Of a DNA stretch of 64,000 nt, positions 32,108 to 43,321 are shown in pieces. Location: contig CAUEEP010000729.1 of NCBI GenBank assembly GCA_958450365.1, forward strand, positions 516,001 to 580,000, given 5' to 3'. Origin of the DNA: Mesorhabditis belari (lineage: Eukaryota > Nematoda > Chromadorea > Rhabditida > Rhabditidae). Position 1 is the stretch's first letter; each line of letters opens with the position of its first letter. A program made the position numbers and the translations under genes. The notes below the pieces were generated by a model that was not told the origin of the DNA, did not search any database, and saw only the letters and a program-made list of their open reading frames with translations.

Positions 32108-32940
32108 GCCGACTTCATACCAAATGAATCCCCGATTTTTTTGTCCCAAATTTTTTGTTAGACGTATCTATTGTTTCAAAACGGGAGTTTCACCGAATGC
32201 CTTATTTAAATTTCACATACCTGAACCCAAATAATGTCTGTGGTATTTCTTATGGCTCCAAATTTTTTCTATCTTTTTTCTGTGTAGATCGTAATAATTT
32301 CTTTTTCGCAAGAAGAACTCTGCTTCTCTTGACCTGTGTGCTTACGATTTCTTTGTTTATTAAATTTTGCAGTTTTCCTCAAAAACCATTGAGCACAAAA
32401 CACGAATCTTGAAGCCTTTTTTCTCTCCTTTCTCGAATATTAGACGAGATGTAAGTTGATCAATGATGCCCTAAGTATTGCAAATCAGCTTACAGCTCTT
32501 TACTGGTCTAAGCCCCTCCATATATTGTGATTGATTCTATTTGCTCTATTCGAAAGTGTCTTCCCACTTTGTTGCTCGTACTTGAAATTATTTTGGTCGA
32601 TATTTATTTCTGTTTTTTTGTAGTTCCATTCTTTTTTTAAATGCTAGAGGATTCGTCTGGGGAATAATAAAGCTCTGGTCATGGTTTTCATGTGGAAATT
32701 CTTAAACTCGAGAAAAAGTTTTGGTGATTCTGGATTTCAAAGGGCTTGCCTGCCAATCTCATTTTCAGGGTGTGGTGTAGTGAGTGAAGCAATAGATAAG
32801 GATAACAAATCGAAACATCACGGGGAATGAGACTACAAGAAAATGTGCAATTCACGTGATTTTGAGTACCGACTTTAAATAGAACTTTACTAAACACGCT
32901 TTAAAAGGCACAAAGTCGAAAAACTAGATGAAAATTCACA
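32108..32940. other. 3' region between convergent SPATS2-like and FoxF genes
   Basis: Holds the probable long 3' untranslated region of the SPATS2-like gene. No further gene, RNA gene or strong repeat is seen. Confidence 0.5.
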
Positions 32941-35900
32941 TCATTCGTACTCATTTTTAATGGTATTCGAGTAATTCAGTTGAAAATGGTAATGGTCAAC
33001 GGTTAGCTGAAGACTGAGTGGATCTAATGGACGGTGATTGTGCAAGTTGACGAGCGGAAGATCAGATTGCAAATGAGCATTCGAGAGGTGATCACCGTGT
33101 GTTGGGTCCATCGGGGCAAGCATTTGCGGCTCGTCGACCTGGAAAGGGTTTGTAGGTTCATAATGGAATTGATTCGACAAAATTTAGTTACGTATATCCC
33201 TGTGTAAAGCAGTCGTTTAATTTAGGAATAAAGCTGAATAAAGTAAACAGTTACCTCGTTTTCTGGAACTGGCTGCATTGATAGGTCGCTTGTTGCATCC
33301 TGGAATTGAGGGAATTGAATTCGATTGTTTAGCGTTGACTAGACGACTCTTACAGTTTAAGATAATACCGTAAAAAAAATAAATGCAGTAACGGGTAATA
33401 GTTAATGGTAATAGTTAATTTAATCTGTTGGTGATAGTGAGAAATTTTGGGTGATTTTTATTCCCACGTCGATTACAGTACTCTCTCTCTCGGTATAGTT
33501 ATACTTTCAAAGTGTCCCACTCAGCTAAAGATCTTCTAGTTTTGTGAGGGATTTCAAACATAATGGGCAGCTACGAAAAAATCTACGCAGAAAAAGGGGC
33601 GGGGCTTCGTGGAAACCATTTTTTTGAATTTCTCTATAAAATTAAAAGATATTCAATTAGAGTTTAGGGAATACTGTGAAAAGTATAGGTACTCAATAAT
33701 AGAGTATATTATTGAGTTCATTGATGAGCTGAAGTTGATTGATGAGCTGAAGCTGATTGATGAGCTGAAGCTGCTCAAGCATTTCCCTGCTCAAGCATTT
33801 CCCTGCTCAAGCATTTCCCTGCTCAAGCATTTCCCTGCTCAAGCATTTCCCTGCTCAAGCATTTCCCTGCTCAAGCATTTCCCTGCTCAAGCATTTCCCT
33901 GCTCAAGCATTTCCCTGCTCAAGCATTTACCTGCTCAAGCATCACTCCATTCTCATCCTCTTGAGCTGCATAAAGCACTGGGTCTGTGTCCGTCACCTGG
34001 AATATTTTCGTTTTCAAAATTTCCTCAATTTTTCCCCTCAATTTTTTTCCTCAATTTTTCTTTGCTTTTTGAATTATTTATTCTAAAATTATCTAGATTT
34101 AAAGAATTTTTTAAAAAAGAATTCATTTATTTATTTATTTATTGGGGGATTTATTTACCTCGATTTCCCCGGGGAAATCGTTTGCAACGAAAGGCGGCCA
34201 AGCAACCGAATCGCCGGTTTCACTTTGTCCAAACATCGTTCCCGTCACGCCACTTTGATCTTTAAAAACCGCCAATAACTTGGTTTATTTTTAAAAAAGA
34301 AACTCACAAAGCATTGTATAGCTTGAATCATTCCACATTGGATACAAATTCTCATAGCCTGGACCACCTAAACAAATTTCTTTTCAAAGATTTCAAAGAT
34401 TTCAAAGATCAAAAAAAATCAATAAAGAAAGCCTCAACAAACCATAATAAACACTATCGTATGGCCAGAATTGATGTCCTTGTAGATAAGTGGGATAAGC
34501 TGGAGTTGAGGATTGTGAATGGTTGTGGGAATCTTTCAAACTTAGCGTCGGATCATCGGTGGGCGAGACGACGGTAACGGGAGGGATGAAAGCGGGGAAA
34601 GTCGAGCTCTCGTCACTCGGCACACCGCTTGATGTGGTTGTTTCGTCTAAAAAGTCGAGATTAGTAAAGCTGGCTTGTAAAAGTCTTTGCTAGATTGATT
34701 GAAATCTAAATTTAGACCTTAAAATCCAACCTAAAGCCGTTGCGAGGTGTCGACTCGTTGAGAAAGCGATTGAGTCGACGGATGGGATCAACTGAAGAGC
34801 AGTGGATGTGTAATCAAACTGAAAAAGTGCTCATAAAGAGAAGCTAGAGAGCTTAGAGAGCTTAGAGAAGCTTAGAGAAGCTAGAGAACTTTTGTACTTT
34901 TACTGTTACTATTGGATTGGTGAATTGAAAACTGCCGGCTATTGTCATATGTGACAGTTTGAGCACTTTCTTTAAAAGAAACCCATTTTGGTGTCAATGG
35001 AAAAGTTGTAGAGAATCAAAAATCAAGCTTATATCCAAATTTTCAGAACGATTCAAAAACTGGTTTTCTAGAAATGCCAAATTTACGAATTTTCACAAAA
35101 CTTGCAAGTTTAAGCGAAACTACTAAGTGTATCTTTTTGGAAATTTCGCTATAAGCCTAATTTTTGATTCTCTACAACTTTTCCATTGACACCAAAATGG
35201 GTTTCTTTTGAAGAAAGTGCTCAAACTGGAACAACAAGACGTCTCCAGTCCTTCATTTTTCAGTCTCACACTTGTCTCACACACAAACCAAAATCCTACC
35301 ACGAAAGAGGAATCCGCAAATTGCCTGTAAAATGGGCAGAAGTCGTCAATAATAATGGAAATTATTTGGAATGAATTTATGGTTTTATGTTGAATAAATT
35401 TTAGTTCAAAGTCCCGCAGTTTTCACTTCACCAACCCAATATAAAAAGGTTAATATTTTTTTGAGGTAAAAAAGGGAATTTCAAAAGTCGAATAGCTTTT
35501 GAATTGAATTTAAATTGAATTGAATTCCCTTTCTATTAATTTTCTGACTTATTTCCCTTTTCCCATCTCATTCATCAACTGATCAAGCGTTGATTGTTTA
35601 TATTTCCCAGGCACCTTTCCCCCCAAAGCTCAAATTTCATTCGTTAGTCATCAGATTTTAGATTGGTAATTGTTTTTGCAAATTTTTAAAGTACTAAGAG
35701 AAGAATAGTACTTGATTATTAGAAAATTAGAACAACAACATTAGAACCAGAGCATGCGAACATGAACAGCAGAACATAGAACTAGACATTAGTGAACATT
35801 AGAACGACGAGAACTGAACATTGACTAGAACATGGACAGAACTAGGCATTGGCTAGACATTAGAACTAGAGGAACTCTAGGCTTGAACTAGAACATTAGA

Positions 35901-38900
35901 ACTAGAACATTAGAACTAGAACATTAGAACTAGAACATTAGAACTAGAACATTAGAACTAGAACATTAGAACTAGAACATTAGAACTAGAACATTAGAAC
36001 TAGAACATTAGAACTAGAACATTAGAACTAGAACATTAGAACTAGAACATTAGAACTAGAACATTAGAACTAGAACATTAGAACTAGAACATTAGAACTA
36101 GAACATTAGAAACTCAACATTAACTGGTCAAGGTCAAGCTTATCGATATTATCGATACAAACGATGTGCTCATTTTTGATCAATCTCAATTTCTAGAACA
36201 GCTCTCTAGAACTAGAACAGTTAGCAATCTAAGCAAATTGTTTCATTAGAAAGTAAAGAATGTCAGCTTTTGATTGCTACCTTATACATGACAAATTCTC
36301 ATAAGTAAGTGTCTTAAAAAGCTTATCAATGCTTATCGATGATCGATACTTAAATATCGATCATTGAAGCCATTGTTTTTGCAAATTGTTAAAGTACTAA
36401 GAGTATTGTAGAATAGTACTTGATTATTAGAACATTAAAATTAGAACATTAGAACAACAACATTAGAATAACAACATTAGAACAACAACATTAACTGGTC
36501 AAGGTCAAGGTCAAGGTTAAGGTCAAGCTTATCGATATTATCGATACAAACGATCTACTCATCTTTGATCAATCTCAATTTCTAGAACAGCTATCAATCT
36601 AAGCAAATTGTTTCATTAGAAAGTAAAGAATGTCAGCTTTTTATTGCTTTTTTTATACATAACGACTTTTAATGAGTTATCTTATAATTAAATAATTATC
36701 TTATAAACCTATGATCGATATTTAAGTATCGATCATCGATAAGCATTGATAAGCTTTTTAAGACATTTACTTATAAGAATTTGCTACGTGTAAGATATCA
36801 ATGAAAAGCTGACATTCTTGGCTTTCCAATGAAACAATTTCCAGATTAATACCTGCTTTAGAAATCGAGATCTGAACGGTTAAAGATGAGCTTATCGTTT
36901 GTATTGATAATATCGATAAGCAAGTTTAGTCAACTCCTAGGTAATTTAGAGTATTTTAAAATCTTAATTTATCAAAATATTCTATTAGATCTTTATCTAA
37001 ATCTTATAATTTAAAAAAAATGAAACCTGTTGCGAGAAAGGGCATCTTTTTCTTGCCTTGTATCCACGAGGTCGCCTCCGGAAACAGCCTTCTTCTAACA
37101 AGAACTCGCAATTCGGTGAGATTGTCCATTTGTGACCCTAAAGAATTTAATAAACTCTAAAATCTAAACTCTAAACTCTAGAACCTAAACTCTAAACTTC
37201 TAAGCCAAGAAATCCGATGGACACACCACTTATCCATAGCCCCCTCGGCTCCCTATGTGTAAACCCCCTATGCCAGAAAGTGCGCGATTGTGCTCGTGCA
37301 CAGAGAACACCGCAAGAACACCCAGTGATAGTACAGAATCTTGTTGATTACTTAAGACAGGCCAGGCAATGCCAGCATCAGTCCTAGAGCTGATAGGCCC
37401 GGCCCAGTAACCCTGGGGCCCACTAACCCTGGGGCCCAGTAACGCTGGCTTAGAACCTAGCTGCTTTAGTGTCCAAATAACGCTCACCTTGAGTTCATGC
37501 CTTTCCCTAGTGATTAACTGATGTAATAGGCTCTTGGCACTAGTTGTAAATAGTATTGTTTCGTACTAGGTCCAGTATACATTAGCACAGTAGCATTTTG
37601 AACCAAATGTAAACCAAATGTCGGAAAATGTAGCTAACGATGAGATCTAGTGGGGGATTTGAGTGTTGAGCTTCTGGGAAAACTTTGGAAGCCGTAAATA
37701 GTCACCAACTCGGCTCGCTTGGGTGCACTACTATTAGAGAGTATTGTTTAATTGATCGTAGATCGTATATTGCAATAATGGTCAATACTAGAGCTATGGC
37801 ACTGCTTCAAACGGTACAATCTGATACTAAACTCAATATCCAACCATATTCTAGATTTGGCACAAGGCTTGTAACGTTGTAACAAGGCTTGTAACGTTGT
37901 GACACTCGAACTAACAACACTGAACTCAAAAGCATTGATACTAACAATTAGAGTATGTTCCTACGTTTTCTAAAACGCGTCTCGAGACAAAAAATATTGT
38001 AAACGATTAACTTGACGGGATATATCGTATCCCGTCAAGTTTTATTGCAAATTTTAAAAGCAAATGCAAAATATAGATTAAAATAGATAAAAATAAGAGA
38101 AAATTTCTAAAATCGAATAAATTTGCTTTAAATTTTGCTGTAATCTTTGATATCTTAATTTAACTTATCTGAATAGCTGAATGCGAGAGCGGGTTTTAAA
38201 AAGAAACGCATTAATCAACGATTAATGCTCGATGATCAATTAAAATGTTGAATCATTCAACTTTAATCGATTAATTAGTTGATCACTGAGGAGCTGAACA
38301 AATAAACTGATAGTCGGTGACTCTACTAACACTCTGCTAACACTCTACTAGCACACTCTACTAGCACTCTACTAGCACTCTCTACTAGCGCACTCTACGA
38401 GCACTCTACTAGCACACTCTACTAGCACACTCTACTAACACTCTACTAGCACACTCTACTAACACTCTACTAGCACACTCTCCTAACAACACCAGTCAAC
38501 AATGCCAGTTAACAACACCAGTCAACAATACCACTTAACAATACCACTTAACAATACCACTTAACAATATCACTATTATTATTATTGAATTATCAAATCC
38601 TGAAACCCCCACCTTTCTCCCGCGATCACCGGCTTCTTTCGGCAATTTGAGAAAGCAGTCGTTTAGAGAGAGATTGTGACGAATCGAGTTTCTCCAGCCC
38701 ACGTATTGACCCCGAAAAAACTCGTAGTTCTCCTGAAATTTCACAATAATCCAAATTCCCTACAGAATTCCGGTACTAAAGCAGTTGAAGGGGCACTTTT
38801 TTGAGGCGAATTTTATTCGTAGATTCCAAAAAACTATATATATGGATCAAAAGATTTTCAAGAGCCAAGATGTTTTTCGAAACTGTGATGTGCCCTGTCA

Positions 38901-40231
38901 CTGTGCCCTGTAACTGTGCCATGTAACTGTGCCATGTAACTGTGCCATGTAACTGTGCCCTGACTGTGCCCTGACTGTGCCCTGACCGTGCCTTGTAACT
39001 GTGCCCTGACTGTGCCCTGACCGTGCCTTGTAACTGTGCCCTGACTGTGCCCTGACTGTGCCCCGACTGTGCCCTATCACTGTGCCTTGTAACTGTGCCC
39101 TGTAACTGTGCCCTGACTGTACCCTGACTGTGCCCTATCACTGTGCCCTGACTGTGCCTTGTAACTGTGCCCTATCACTGTGCTCTTGTAGCGCCCCTGA
39201 GCTGTCCCTCTTCTCAATCATTTGTCTTAAATAGCGTTGCACTTATAAATTAACCAGAAACATTTTCTAAATCGTTTTCTAATCAGTTTTTCGCGAGGAA
39301 TTCGAATTTCTTACTTTTAAAATCGTACCTTTTATCTAAAATTACCAAAAATGCAGAAAATACAAGTACGGGAAGTTTTGGCGCACCTTTTGGCGCAAAC
39401 CTTTGGCGCACCCTGTATATTATACTAGTATCACCTGTAGATATGTATAGATTTCGGCGAGAGTAGCTTTCTTTTCGGGAGTTCTCGAAATTGCCATCGC
39501 AATTAGGGCAATATAGCTAAAATTATTAATTAAAATATCAACAATAGCTGAATATCTCTTAATTTATATTAATAATGGAAATAATAGTTTTTTTAAAACC
39601 TAAACGGCGGTTTTTCTTGTCGTTTTCCTCGATGATTGACACCGCGACGAGATCGAGAAATTGATTCCTAAATTTGGAAATAAAACAGCTTTTAAAACAG
39701 CTTTTAAGATAGCTTTTTAAACAGGTTTAAAACAGCTTTTAAAACAGTTTTAAAACAGCTTTTAAAACAGTTTTAAATCAGCTTTTAAAACAGCTTTTAA
39801 AACAGCTTTAAAACAGTTTTAAAACAGCTTTTAAAACAGTTTTAAAATAGCTTTTTAAATAGCTTTTTAAACAGCTTTTTAAACAGGTTTAAAACAGCTT
39901 TTAAAACAGTTTTAAAACAGTTTTAAATCAGCTTTTAAAACAGCTTTTAAAACAGCTTTTTAAACAGCTTTAAAACAGTTTTAAAATAGCTTTTTAAATA
40001 GCTTTTAAAACAGTTTTAAACCAGCTTTTAAACCAGCTTTTAAAACAGTTTTTAAAACAGCTTTTAAAACCTTCATTAAATCTACCATAATCTTGTTTTT
40101 GTCGGGGAAATAAGAGTACTTTTTTAGAACTTTTTAGAAAACGATTAAACCTGTTCAATCTCTTCATCATCAGTTTCTTCTTTCGTTGATAGAAGAGGCT
40201 CTAACGAGTGTGCAAGTGATCCACCATAGTT
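32941..40231 (-). CDS. let-381-like: forkhead transcription factor, FoxF group (LET-381-like), 5' end not found
   Basis: FoxF factors act in mesoderm; in C. elegans LET-381 acts in non-gonadal mesoderm. The earliest exon found ends near 40231 ([18 protein letters not shown]). The forkhead domain is spread over exons: RQEKPPF (39.6 kb), [27 protein letters not shown] (39.45 kb), [31 protein letters not shown] (38.65 kb) and [30 protein letters not shown] (37.08 kb). The FEEG/LEEG-FRRRPRG block right after the domain marks the FoxF group. Downstream exons are Ser/Pro/Tyr-rich ([69 protein letters not shown]) and end NTIKNEYE at 32941. Large introns hold many minisatellites. The first coding exon must lie upstream, but I cannot identify it. 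Confidence 0.85.
33775..33945. repeat. 16-bp minisatellite made from an exon-intron boundary
   Basis: On the FoxF strand the unit is GAGCAGGGAAATGCTT, about ten copies. The copy at the exon end (33931) reads GAGCAG|GTAAATGCTT and is the working donor; all others have GG where GT is needed. The array therefore begins inside the coding exon (residues LEQ) and runs into the intron. An adjacent 15-bp repeat (GATGAGCTGAAGTTG-like) lies at 33721-33772. Confidence 0.85.
34912..35439 (+). mobile_element. mariner remnant in FoxF intron
   Basis: Ends TTGGATTGGTGAATTGAAAA and a near-complement of TTGGGTTGGTGAAGTGAAAA, flanked by TA (34910-34911, 35440-35441). Only the transposase C-terminus remains ([20 protein letters not shown], then YLE and stop). 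The inner part is an imperfect palindrome: AACCCATTTTGGTGTCAATG and CATTGACACCAAAATGGGTT. It is a non-autonomous deletion derivative. Confidence 0.85.
35885..36108. repeat. 14-bp minisatellite AACTAGAACATTAG, about 16 copies
   Basis: The units are identical to each other over most of the array, so it is probably young. It lies in a FoxF intron. Confidence 0.92.
36115..36935. repeat. direct and inverted repeats with TATCGATA motifs
   Basis: A block with GGTCAAGCTTATCGATATTA and AATCTCAATTTCTAGAACAG occurs at about 36125-36215 and again at 36495-36590. A related inverted block is at 36835-36925. A second pair, AAAAAGCTTATCAATGCTTA (36310) and its complement (near 36745), also faces inward. It is probably a rearranged foldback element in a FoxF intron. 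Confidence 0.7.
37460..37617 (+). repeat. dispersed repeat, inverted copy at 5498-5655
   Basis: It matches the reverse complement of 5498-5655 (GGGAAAGGCATGAACTCAAG in complement). This copy, in a FoxF intron, is not interrupted by a mariner. Confidence 0.8.
38325..38485. repeat. ACTCTACTAGCAC minisatellite
   Basis: About a dozen units of 11-15 bp built on CACTCTACTAGCA, with AACACTCTACT variants. It lies in a FoxF intron and is followed by CAACAATACCACTTAA repeats. Confidence 0.85.
38885..39185. repeat. ACTGTGCCCTG minisatellite
   Basis: About 24 units of 11-14 bp (ACTGTGCCCTG, ACTGTGCCTTGTA, ACTGTGCCATGTA). It lies in the intron that splits the forkhead domain, and higher-order blocks recur within the array. 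Long minus-strand frames through it (for example 38776-39141) are repeat artefacts. Confidence 0.88.
39680..40072. repeat. CAGCTTTTAAAA minisatellite
   Basis: About 30 units of 11-14 bp (CAGCTTTTAAAA and CAGTTTTAAAA). It lies in a FoxF intron and is AT-rich. Confidence 0.88.
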
Positions 40232-40344
40232 ATCACTAAATAAGAGATTTCACTTCAAAAAAATGAAAGGATAATATTTATTATATAGCTAACAGCTAAA
40301 AAGCTCAACAATTTCTATTTAGTTGAAGAGTTTGAGAAGCCAGG

Positions 40345-40620
40345 GTAGGCTACAGTAGAGTACTCAAAGTAGGCTACAGTACAGCACTCAAAGTAGGCTA
40401 TAGTACAGTGCTCTAAGTAGGCTACAGTACAGTACTCAAAGTAGGCTACAGTACAGTACTCAAAGTAGGCTATAGTACAGTGCTCTAAGTAGGCTACAGT
40501 ACAGTACTCAAAGTAGGCTACGGTACAGTACTCAAAGTAGGCTATAGTACAGTGCTCTAAGTAGGCTACAGTACAGTACTCAAAGTAGGCTACAGTAGAG
40601 TACTTAAAACCAACTTAAAA
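40345..40620. repeat. about 24-bp minisatellite GGCTACAGTACAGTACTCAA
   Basis: About 11 units in a higher-order pattern of three (CAGTACTCAA, CAGTACTCAA, CAGTGCTCTA). Confidence 0.88.
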
Positions 40621-42155
40621 TCAAGCTACAGTATTCGAAGTAGGTTTCAAGTCAACCTTAGATCAAGCTACAGTACTCAAAGTGGGTTTAGAATCAAGTT
40701 AAGATCAAGCTAGTACTCAAAGCGTGTTTAAAATCAAGTTAAGATCAACTTAAGATCAAGCTAGTACTCAAAGTGTATTTAAAATCAAGTTAAGCTCAAG
40801 CTACAGTACTCAAATTGGGTTTAAAATCAACAGAACAGGCTACAGTACTTAAAAAAGACGGCTCAAGACACAGGAGTTTAGACTACCCAATGCTAGCACA
40901 ACAAACACTAAAAGTGTTTCTTAATTACTTAAGTTTAAAGCAAGTTCCAGAATCCCCAAATAAGTAAATGAAGTGTGGTGTGCCGCTGGGCTTTCTTCAG
41001 CGTTTACTCGATTTGTAAACTGGCTTGATTTTCTAAATATTTATTTATTAGTTGTATACAATGTACCTCGAATGGTGGTGGGCTGGTGGTGGCTGGTTGG
41101 CGGACATTCAGAAGGGAATAGAAGGGAATAGAAGGGTGAAGAGCTCTCGGGAGTGAGATAGTTTATGAACAATGGGGTGGAGAATGCAGCTGAAAGGGGG
41201 GAGAGAATGCAGCGAAAGGAGAAGCTCCCAAGCTCCCAATTGGTTAATGGACTGGACTGAGGCTGGGAGAGCCACGAACTTCTGTATAGGGGTGGAGCTC
41301 GAGCGCAGGGAGGATCTGGGGGTGACTAGCTAGCTAACTGGAACTAGCTATGGACTAGCTAACTGTAGAAGTGCGATAGAATTGCTAGAAGAACGAGACT
41401 GATATATAGAAGGGATTACAGTAAGTTTTACAGTAGTAAAAATATCAGCCTAAAGTTTGCTGAATTAAAAGTAGATGCTCCCAGCTTTGAACAGAGTGAA
41501 GGGAATTGAAAATAGAGCTGGTATCAGGCAGCAACAAGCCAGAATTCTGGCAGCAACAGGCCAGAATTGTTAAAGAAGATTTCTAACAGCAGCAAATTCT
41601 TCCTTATATTCGAAAAGCTATCTACTTCCCAGCTATCTACTTCTAACTTTGATTTGAATTGGCCTTTTCGCTTGTCCCGAGCTTTTTGGCCTACTCAAAC
41701 TTTAGCCTGGCAAGACCCAGATCCTCTGTATGGAATAAAGAACCCCAGCGATTAGTTCTTCTCATTCTCGACAAGAGCCCCAGTGAAAGGGCACACATGG
41801 CAATGGAATACGGTAGCTAAAGGGTGAAGGGATTAGTTGAATGTAGTGAAAAGAGACCCCCAACCACTTGTGACCCTGACAATCTGAGGGGCCATTGAAG
41901 CTGAAAAATATGTTATTCAACGAAGAAAAGGATCATTATTAAATAAGAATGTTGAATTGTTTTCTAATTAACATTCAAGCACATATGTAGTACTAGGTAG
42001 CAACACAATTGTTAGAATTGGGGCACGGATCATAGTAGTACAGCATAGATAGTGTTAGAGACAATGATGAGACAATAATAGTATAGCACAGATACTATTA
42101 TTGTCTCTAGTACTAGTGCTGTACTATTATTGTTTCTAGTACTAGATTCTGCAAG

Positions 42156-42480
42156 TAATCCGTGGACTATGGGGAAACACGATACGGTAACAGATCTAAA
42201 ACCAATACCCTATTCAGTAGAGGTTTTAAGTTTGCTTTAGAAAAATAGTATTTGAATCTACCGTAGCTCGAATACTCAAAAAAACAAAAACACTTAAATA
42301 GTACCGTATACTTTACTACAAGGGTAACTTACTACAATTCTCTCTAGAACGATTCCTTCTAGAACGATTCCCTCTAGAACGATTCCCTCTAGCACTATTG
42401 AAGTCATGAATGTACTTTAACTTTAAGCATGAAGGTGAAAATCTGTTACCGTATCGTGTTTCCCCATAGTCCACGGATTA
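42156..42480. mobile_element. MITE with about 39-bp perfect inverted ends
   Basis: TAATCCGTGGACTATGGGGA at the left is mirrored exactly at the right, pairing on through AACACGATACGGTAACAGAT. The length is 325 bp with no coding capacity. The outer TA may be the target duplication. Confidence 0.8.
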
Positions 42481-42771
42481 GTGTGTAGAAAAGAGAAAGA
42501 AGGACGAAATGAAGTAAAGCTCTGTCTGTCCAAGAGTTGAGGAAATTTGATCCCCTTTCCAATGATGATCGACCCATTGATGGGCTGTCATTCTCTCCAC
42601 TTGCGCAATCACTTACCCTTGTAGTTCAAATTCAAACCACTACAAATTCTACTAAAAAATAATCACAAAAAATTGTAGAACAATCAAAAAAGACAAACAA
42701 ACATGTAAAACAATCAAAGTTTATTAAAATATTAAATTTTATTAAAAGTACAAACTTGAATTCATTTTCTT

Positions 42772-43008
42772 CTTTGCTTTCTACCATTACAACTTTGCCG
42801 ATAATTGAAAGATCTAAAAAAAAGTTATAATTGTAAATATTGAAAGTTTAAAGTAAACAAAACTTACGATAAATGAGCAGACAAATCTCTCATCAATTTG
42901 TCAAGTTTTCGAATTGAGTACAGTAATGAAACGCCGAGAAAACCGTCACGTAAAATAAAAAGGAATTTAGTAAACGTTAAAAACGAACCATTGAATGTGA
43001 TTGAAAAG
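42772..43008 (-). CDS. 3' end of a small unknown gene
   Basis: I do not recognise the family. One exon (43008-42868) follows TTTAAG and reads FSITFNGSFLTFTKFLFILR, DGFLGVSLLYSIRKLDKLMR, DLSAHLS, with a GTAAGT donor. It joins in frame to 42813-42772 (SFNYRQSCNGRKQRRK, stop). AATAAA lies about 30 nt past the stop. The protein is hydrophobic, then basic. I found no start codon or upstream exon; a block at 43050-43095 with a GTAAAT donor does not join in frame. Confidence 0.35.
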
Positions 43009-43321
43009 CTTAAAGTTTAAAATTTTAAAGTTTAAAAGTTTAAAATTTACCTTTAATCAGCTCCGAGTGGCCGAAAATTGTTTTCGATTAGCAAATGAAT
43101 AAATTTTAATTTTAAGCGTCTTGTCTTTAAAAGCCTTATTTCTGTCTGTCTTATTTATGTCTGTCTTTCTACCGTAAGATTAGGGTGTATATAGGCAAGC
43201 GATTGGTGGGAAAGTTCATTTCGAGAATTCTCGCAAGTTTGGTATTTTCTCGCAGCGTGTTGCTGATCCCTTTCTGTTACTTTATTTTATTACTTGTTGT
43301 GTACTAATTTTTAACTTTAGA

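Larger units (their letters stand above)
40232..42771. other. region upstream of the known FoxF exons, repeat-rich
   Basis: No convincing coding exon. It holds a 24-bp minisatellite (40345-40620, GGCTACAGTACAGTACTCAA type), diverged AAAATCAAGTTAAGATCAAG repeats and a palindrome at 42068-42110 (GAGACAATAATAGTATAG). There is also a MITE at 42156-42480. The missing 5' exon of the FoxF gene is expected here. Confidence 0.5.

Noticed and set aside
35885..36108. CRISPR-like array of identical short repeats
   Set aside because: There are no spacers; it is a simple head-to-tail minisatellite in a nematode intron.
38776..39141. [13 protein letters not shown] repeat frames on the minus strand
   Set aside because: Artefact of the ACTGTGCCCTG minisatellite inside the intron that splits the forkhead domain.
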